NCBI GenBank assembly: GCA_900539175.1
Contig: UQAW01000056.1
Span: 1-26,905, forward strand
DNA: 26,905 bases
Reading direction: 5' to 3'
From: an uncultured Lachnospiraceae bacterium
GTDB taxonomy: Bacteria > Bacillota > Clostridia > Lachnospirales > Lachnospiraceae
Of this stretch, positions 22,685 through 26,905 are shown one piece after another. A model generated the notes under the pieces. The model did not search any database. It was given only the letters and a program-made list of their open reading frames with translations, and was not told the DNA's origin. The position numbers were made by a program, and so were the translations under genes. Positions within the stretch are counted from its first letter, which is position 1; each line of letters starts with the position of its first letter.

Positions 22685-23467
22685 TTACCGTTCATCACGA
22701 CTATATTTTCTTTGCAGTTTCCGTTTTTCTTTCTCTGCTTCTACAGTCATCCGTTCTTTTTCTTTAACATTCTTCAGCAGTTTATCAGCAGCTCCTGCAC
22801 CTAAAACATTGCGAACCCTACCATAATCCTTCACCACTTCTTCCAATTCTTCTACTTTCTGTTCCAATGTTTTGCTATACCCCTGCCAACGCTCCTTCTG
22901 ATTCAAAACATTATTGTAATCCCTTATCAACTTCTCATATTTATCTTTCATCTGCCCATACGCAACATACAGAGATAACAGCTTTTTCATTAGTTTTTCA
23001 AAGAATGGTATTGCTTTCTTTTCTCGATAACTCTTTCCCGTTTCAAGTTTCCTCGCTTCCGGTAATAATCCGTCTGCAGGTCTGCCATACTCGCCAGCAT
23101 ACGCCCAAACTCTATCAACTAACGGTGCAACCTCTTGCAATTTCTTCTCTGCTCTTTGAGCCTTTTTCGTTGCCTCTTCTGCTTCTACGATTGCTTCGTC
23201 TGCTTTGGATTCAGCTTCTTTTATTTTTTCTGCAAGCCCATCCAACTGTTCCAGATTATCTTTCCTCATTGCATCCAGAACCTGTATATTCTCACGTTTT
23301 TCTTCCAGCAATTTATCCAGTTCTGCAACTTCTTTCGCATGCTCCTTTTTCTTAAATTCCAGAACTAATAAATGTTCTTCGTTAGTTCCTTTCTTTTCCC
23401 ATTCGATACCGTGCCTTTCCATACCTTGCGCATTCATAAATTCCCAGTCTTTCATATGATTAGACAC
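22685..23467 (-). pseudogene. MobV/Pre relaxase, 5'-truncated
   Basis: The ~260-codon frame is the C-terminal part of a MobV (Pre/Mob) plasmid relaxase. MERHGIEWEKKGTNEEHLLV is the end of the relaxase domain, followed by the typical long coiled coil (KKKEHAKEVAELDKLLEEKR and onward) and a second helical region near the end. The N-terminal catalytic part with the HxD/HxH metal site (about 190 residues) is missing. The frame opens near 23467 at a GTG with no properly spaced ribosome site, next to IS200/IS605 debris. It cannot mobilise DNA. It shows that the neighbouring operon sits in DNA that was once on a mobilisable element. Confidence 0.75.
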
Positions 23468-24091
23468 GCGCCAGACGTCTGCCTCCTTTCGGATGGGACA
23501 AAGTTTGAATCCCTATCTGTTACATTACACAACAGCATTCGCTTCTTCTGGCATCCTTTCCTCCTGCGCATTGTGTCTTTCTTACGATCAACCTACCTGA
23601 TTATAGGAGCGCAAGAGGGTTTCCCAGTTCCGTTGCTTAAATTATTGTGATGCATTTAGGCCCCATCTTTAGACCGGAGGTGCTCCGTCCATTCGGTTCG
23701 GCGCACATCGAAACCGCCGAACCCTTGCCCTCTAACCGTTTTGGTAATGGTGTGTCAGTCACTTTCACCATTTCAAGTACCACGACCCTTACAATGGTTC
23801 ACATATGTTAGCCATGTGCATCAATTCCTAACAGTTGGGCAGACGTGACTTCCGCTTACCCGCATTGTCCCACTGCTTCATACTTTTCATCGCTTACTAA
23901 ACATTTCGTGGTAGGAATATCACGAATGGAAGTGATAGTGCATGTGCGCACTTCAAACACCGACCGCAGGTCACACCAATATGATACTTGCATTCCCATT
24001 TGTTATGAGCTAAACTATTTACGTCCATTCTTTGGAGCTCCTGTGCTATTTTATTTGTGGTTTTGCAGACTCACTTTTATTCTAGCACAGG
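23468..24091 (-). mobile_element. relic of an IS200/IS605-family element
   Basis: On the minus strand, ATG 24028 (AGGAG upstream) opens MDVNSLAHNKWECKYHI, the characteristic start of IS200/IS605 TnpA. The sequence then diverges after 17 codons, and no TnpA catalytic HUH or Tyr follows. A left-end hairpin is present: CCTGTGCTA 24040-24048 / TAGCACAGG 24083-24091. The remainder down to about 23560 is stop-rich but structured. It ends with a GGAACTGGGAAACCC stretch that resembles the right end/omega-RNA region of TnpB-carrying members. I read this as an internally deleted element; the omega-RNA part is tentative. The piece 23468-23560 shows nothing recognisable. Confidence 0.5.
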
Positions 24092-24166
24092 AATTCATAC
24101 TTATATCTAAAGATCTGCCCTCCCCCTGCATAGCAGGAGATTTATTTTTACTGTGACACAAAAAGT
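24092..24166. other. short intergenic stretch between the IS relic and the terminator
   Basis: No gene is seen here. A small CCTGCATAGCAGG hairpin (24125-24137) is the only structure noticed. Confidence 0.4.
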
Positions 24167-24206
24167 CGAGGGATATGGAAAATATGTATAGCTTCCATAT
24201 CCCTCG
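24161..24206 (-). terminator. terminator of metallophosphoesterase copy 2
   Basis: Perfect 14-bp arms (CGAGGGATATGGAA 24167-24180, TTCCATATCCCTCG 24193-24206) enclose a 12-base loop. On the minus strand the stem is followed by ACTTTTT. It lies about 90 bases after the gene's stop. Confidence 0.85.
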
Positions 24207-24293
24207 CAAAAATGCCGTATTTATTATTTTCAATTATTCTTCATGAAACAACCCTGCACTTGAGTTATGATATCACTTGCTTTTCCCAAAATA

Positions 24294-25430
24294 TCAGGGA
24301 GCCTGCATCGTTTCTGCGCCTTCTATATTGATCACCACATATTCACAATGCGCTTCTGTTCTGATCGGATATCCCCATCCGGTAAATCCGGAAGATACGA
24401 TCACTTTGCAGTCCCCTTTCTGATATTCTCCGTAATTCAGTACTCCTGCCAGTTCTGACAAAACGCCGACCGGCCAGACTTGTCCCGCGTGCGTATGTCC
24501 GGAAATCTCCAGATCCACACCCTGTCTGCCGTTTTCTTCCGCTTCAACAGGCTGATGATCCGCCAGAATAATATATTTTTCCCTGTCAATCCCGTCCAAT
24601 ACTTCCTCCGTGGATGCTCTTTTGGAAACATTTCCCCATGCGGCATCCCCTCTCCCTGCAATAACAAGCTCATCACGAATCTCTACATACTCATCTTCCA
24701 AAATTACAATTCCATTTTCGGTTATGGCATGCTCCAGTTCCTCGTCTGTGAAACTCCGGTTCTGCGTATATGGCTGTCTGTCATGATTTCCATATACATA
24801 ATAAATGCCATAGTTATTCGTGATTCCTCCTAATATCCGGAAAACCTCCTGCATCCGCTCTCTTGAGGTTCCCTCCTCCACAATATCTCCCCCAAGCACT
24901 ACAATGTCCGGATTCTGTGCATTTATTTCTTCTATCTTACTTTTTAACACCTCTGTATCCTGTATCGTACCATAATGTGTATCTGTGATCAGGACAACTT
25001 TATAATCCCCCAGATTTTTCTCTGTTTTCAAAAAATATTCCGTTTTGATCACATGGTTCATATTGAAAAATCCGTATATAAGCAACAGTGCGGCAGCTAC
25101 AACAGGAAGTAACCCGCATCCATACAGCCTTCTGGCAAAACTATATACTTTTCCCGTCTGTCGGTTACGACAGATTACTTTTGCAAACAGGGCAACCACA
25201 TCAAACAGCAGTGCAAAAGCCAGCAAATGAAGAATAATCACCGTCCTGACACTCCACATATTCCGGCAAGCCAATGCGATGAACACTGCTAAAATTACCG
25301 CTGTCAATTTAAATGGTATTTTTCTCACATCCAAACCATAAAATGCCATCGTTCTTCGAATATAGCAATACACATAGATTCCCACGAATATTGCTACCGC
25401 TATTAAAATTAATTGAAAAACAGCCATCAT
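24294..25430 (-). CDS. membrane-anchored metallophosphoesterase, copy 2
   Basis: This 378-aa protein is near-identical in plan and sequence to the product of 2480-3595. It has the same four N-terminal hydrophobic segments and the motifs DTHYG, GGDIV, YGNHD and GHTHAGQ. The C-terminus is slightly longer (INIEGAETMQAP against INIESD). The start is one of two adjacent ATGs (25430 or 25427) with GGAGG 5-8 bases upstream; a longer frame to 25511 lacks a ribosome site. Unlike copy 1 it has no LysR remnant upstream, and it ends at a strong terminator. The two copies are in direct orientation about 21 kb apart. Substrate unknown. Confidence 0.9.
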   Translation of the reverse strand: MMAVFQLILIAVAIFVGIYVYCYIRRTMAFYGLDVRKIPFKLTAVILAVFIALACRNMWSVRTVIILHLLAFALLFDVVALFAKVICRNRQTGKVYSFARRLYGCGLLPVVAAALLLIYGFFNMNHVIKTEYFLKTEKNLGDYKVVLITDTHYGTIQDTEVLKSKIEEINAQNPDIVVLGGDIVEEGTSRERMQEVFRILGGITNNYGIYYVYGNHDRQPYTQNRSFTDEELEHAITENGIVILEDEYVEIRDELVIAGRGDAAWGNVSKRASTEEVLDGIDREKYIILADHQPVEAEENGRQGVDLEISGHTHAGQVWPVGVLSELAGVLNYGEYQKGDCKVIVSSGFTGWGYPIRTEAHCEYVVINIEGAETMQAP

Positions 25431-25544
25431 ATATCCCTCCAACTGCTCTTTTAATAATGGAATTACGATCTTTCCTGCTCCGGCATCGCTATCCCCGCTC
25501 TTACTGTCCAAATCAATTCTTCCGGAAATTTTTATTTATAAAGC

Positions 25545-25588
25545 AAAAAAAATTGAGCCAGGAATCTGTTCTATGAATCCCCGGCTCA
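25545..25588 (-). terminator. terminator of the DUF4234-DUF2752 pair
   Basis: On the minus strand a TGAGCC/GGCTCA stem (25583-25588 with 25554-25559), extended by G-C and G-U pairs, is followed by ATTTTTTTT (complement of 25545-25553). It lies just after the stop at 25610. Confidence 0.85.
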
Positions 25589-25609
25589 TTCACCTGTATA
25601 AGAAAAATT

Positions 25610-25969
25610 TCAAACCAGATTTCGAAATACGCCAAACAGACATAGCGCAATTCCATAGATAACCACTACGGCATGATTCCAACCTGGAAGCCGCTCACCC
25701 CTCTTCTGTTTCCAAGAACAATAGCCTAATTCTATAAGCAGCAACGGTCCTGTCACAAACAAAAAAGAATTCGCCTGGAATGCACCTCTGAAATCCAATC
25801 TGGTCAATGCTAAAATCAAGGTGGTTATGCCGCATCCCGGACATAACCACCCAGTAACTTTTCGAAACATACAGGGAATTGCCAGATCGGTCAGTTTCAG
25901 CCAAATGAGATATCCAACCCCAAGACTCAAAACCACCAATATGGTTCTTACCTGCTTTTTAGACTGCAT
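25610..25969 (-). CDS. DUF2752 membrane protein
   Basis: This 119-aa membrane protein has three predicted helices (about 8-25, 55-80 and 98-117). The family signature lies between the first two: FRKVTGWLCPGCGITTLILAL, with the CPGCG core and following Thr/Thr. Function is unknown; the cysteine motif suggests metal or redox chemistry at the membrane. It overlaps the end of the DUF4234 gene by 11 bases (ATG 25969 inside …NHAV-stop), which suggests translational coupling and explains the weak ribosome site. Confidence 0.87.
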   Translation of the reverse strand: MQSKKQVRTILVVLSLGVGYLIWLKLTDLAIPCMFRKVTGWLCPGCGITTLILALTRLDFRGAFQANSFLFVTGPLLLIELGYCSWKQKRGERLPGWNHAVVVIYGIALCLFGVFRNLV

Positions 25970-26474
25970 GATTAATTGTGTCCTGCATCAGGCAGTAACC
26001 AACAATCTGCAATCCCAGACAACTGATAATCAGATAAAGAATACCGGAATTTCCATAACCCCCTTTAATTCTATCACATCTCTCACCCATCTTATACATC
26101 CAGTACAAGCCATAGATATTACAGGTAATAAGGGACAATAAAAAGACCATACCGCCGGAAGTTGCCTGAGGCTCCCCAGCTAACTGATTAATTTCATCAT
26201 TCATCTTAATCATCCAGTAAATCCCATAGATACCACATGTTATAATTGAGAGTATCACGGCAACCGGAATACTCCTTGGTGTAATACTCTGATACATGTT
26301 CCCACCGTATCCCATGTTTCCATTCGGCTGTCCGCCATAGTTATTCTGCATATTATCATATGGACTCTCCATGCCTCCCATTGTTCCATTATTTTGTCCC
26401 AACGGAGATCCACATTCATGACAGAACATCACATGATCCTCGCACTTTGCTCCGCATTTTTGACAAATCCTCAT
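25959..26474 (-). CDS. zinc-ribbon DUF4234 membrane protein
   Basis: This 171-aa protein begins with a zinc ribbon (MRICQKCGAKCEDHVMFCHECG; C-x2-C and C-x2-C pairs). A Gly/Asn/Met-rich linker covers about residues 25-65. The DUF4234 membrane part repeats the SIITCGIYGIYWMIKM unit as LLSLITCNIYGLYWMYKM, then has a final hydrophobic segment. Function is unknown; similar proteins are common in Clostridia. GAGGAGG lies 7 bases before the ATG. It is the first gene of a two-gene unit with DUF2752 and is divergent from the ferredoxin gene. Confidence 0.88.
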   Translation of the reverse strand: MRICQKCGAKCEDHVMFCHECGSPLGQNNGTMGGMESPYDNMQNNYGGQPNGNMGYGGNMYQSITPRSIPVAVILSIITCGIYGIYWMIKMNDEINQLAGEPQATSGGMVFLLSLITCNIYGLYWMYKMGERCDRIKGGYGNSGILYLIISCLGLQIVGYCLMQDTINHAV

Positions 26475-26581
26475 CTTTTGCCCTCCTCTTTTATTTATCT
26501 TCCATTTATCTTACCACATTTATGTTTCCATTGCTATACAATTTTTCAAGATTCATTCACACATTGTACATAAAATTATAC

Positions 26582-26610
26582 TTGTATTCTGAGACAAGAT
26601 ATATTAGAAT
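26582..26610 (+). promoter_or_regulatory. ferredoxin promoter
   Basis: TTGTAT (26582-26587) and TAGAAT (26605-26610) are separated by 17 bases, about 60 bases before the ferredoxin start. Confidence 0.55.
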
Positions 26611-26668
26611 GAACATAGAGCTTGAGAGAGCTACTGAACTTAATGAATCTTAAAGGAGGATAAGGATT

Positions 26669-26839
26669 ATGCCACGTGTAATTAGTGATGAATGTGTTTC
26701 TTGCGGAACATGCGAAGGAGAATGTCCAGTTGAAGCTATCTCTGCAGGAGATGACAAATATGTGATCGATGCTGATACTTGTGTAGACTGCGGCGCATGC
26801 GAAGATGCCTGCCCAACAGGTGCTATCTCAGCAGAATAA
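26669..26839 (+). CDS. 2[4Fe-4S] clostridial-type ferredoxin
   Basis: This 56-aa protein has two C-x2-C-x2-C-x3-CP motifs: CVSCGTCEGECP (Cys 9, 12, 15, 19) and CVDCGACEDACP (Cys 38, 41, 44, 48). Each should bind one [4Fe-4S] cluster, with cross-pairing of the last cysteine. The size, acidity and internal symmetry are those of the small low-potential electron carrier of anaerobic clostridia, which serves enzymes such as pyruvate:ferredoxin oxidoreductase and hydrogenase. AAAGGAGG lies 9 bases upstream of the ATG. It is a single gene with its own promoter. The 32-bp repeat begins 33 bases after its stop; no hairpin terminator is visible before the window ends. Confidence 0.96.
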   Translation: MPRVISDECVSCGTCEGECPVEAISAGDDKYVIDADTCVDCGACEDACPTGAISAE

Positions 26840-26871
26840 TTTGAGACCCGTAAAACATGAGAAAGTAGCCT

Positions 26872-26903
26872 GAATAGGGCGGATTTCGAATGTTTTTAGG
26901 ATT
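26872..26903. repeat. 32-bp direct repeat, right copy
   Basis: Exact copy of 4-35, in the same orientation, directly downstream of the ferredoxin gene. The flanking bases differ from the left copy, which argues for a dispersed repeat rather than a circular overlap. Confidence 0.85.
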
Positions 26904-26905
26904 TC

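Noticed and set aside
23560..24036. Group II intron
   Set aside because: The strand carrying GTGCGCAC lacks a recognisable domain V or reverse transcriptase, and the region is better explained by the IS200/IS605 TnpA start and left-end hairpin.
25431..25511. N-terminal extension of metallophosphoesterase copy 2 from a TTG
   Set aside because: There is no ribosome site at the TTG, while GGAGG precedes the ATG pair at 25430. Copy 1 has no equivalent extension.
1..26905. Circular plasmid or phage genome suggested by repeated ends
   Set aside because: The repeat starts three bases in and ends two bases short, with different flanks, and the window carries chromosomal genes (mecA, ferredoxin). 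A true circular overlap would match to the last base.
1..26905. CRISPR arrays, tRNA or rRNA genes
   Set aside because: No regularly spaced repeats, no cloverleaf-like sequence and no rRNA-like stretch were seen on either strand.

Overview
The window looks like a chromosomal accessory region of a gut Clostridia species, most likely Lachnospiraceae. The reasons are an AT-rich composition, strong AGGAGG ribosome sites, TTG and GTG starts, a clostridial 2[4Fe-4S] ferredoxin, a MecA adaptor, a DUF1858 CxxC protein, and flavodoxin lipoproteins next to a LysR-type gene. This assignment is inference; there is no rRNA or tRNA to confirm it.

Layout. (1) 1-2.4 kb: one copy of a 32-bp repeat, a bidirectional terminator, a small unknown gene, mecA, and a DUF1858 gene. 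(2) 2.5-5.8 kb and 12.9-14.1 kb (all minus strand): a redox/membrane cluster. It holds a membrane-anchored metallophosphoesterase, an internally deleted LysR gene, a flavodoxin lipoprotein with a MerR-type promoter, an FMN-reductase-like flavoprotein, a second flavodoxin lipoprotein gene cut in two, and a DUF4405 cytochrome-b-like protein. (3) About 5.80-12.93 kb: a ~7.1-kb element sits inside that second flavodoxin gene, between the codons for GYP and NWW. It carries the wreck of a Tn554-like recombination module (a frameshifted tyrosine recombinase with substituted catalytic positions, and a tnpC with an in-frame UAG). Its cargo is an AlbA_2/Schlafen-type ATP-binding regulator, an AAA ATPase, and a divergent three-gene cassette: ComEC-like metallo-beta-lactamase-fold protein, unknown 147-aa protein, four-helix membrane protein. 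(4) 14.2-15.8 kb: an IS110-family element with a long 5' non-coding region that probably encodes a bridge RNA, lying against an IS66-type tnpA remnant. (5) 16.5-22.7 kb: a compact five-gene minus-strand operon. In order of transcription it encodes a WYL regulator, an unknown 370-aa protein, a Ycf46-like AAA+ ATPase, a 513-aa protein with a possible nuclease-like core and a glycine-rich hydrophobic tail, and a DUF2971 protein. A perfect 12-bp palindrome overlaps its promoter. (6) 22.7-24.1 kb: a 5'-truncated MobV relaxase and an IS200/IS605 relic. (7) 24.2-26.9 kb: a second, very similar copy of the metallophosphoesterase, a DUF2752/DUF4234 gene pair, a ferredoxin gene, and the second copy of the 32-bp repeat.

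How it fits together. The older chromosomal content is a flavodoxin-centred redox cluster that mobile DNA has repeatedly invaded. The two metallophosphoesterase copies are long direct repeats bracketing about 21 kb. Two gene sets look like uncharacterised conflict or defence modules: the WYL/AAA+ operon (the strongest candidate for an undescribed system) and the MBL / 147-aa / 4-TM cassette with its unusually long leader. Functional statements about both are inference from domain architecture and context; no database search was possible.
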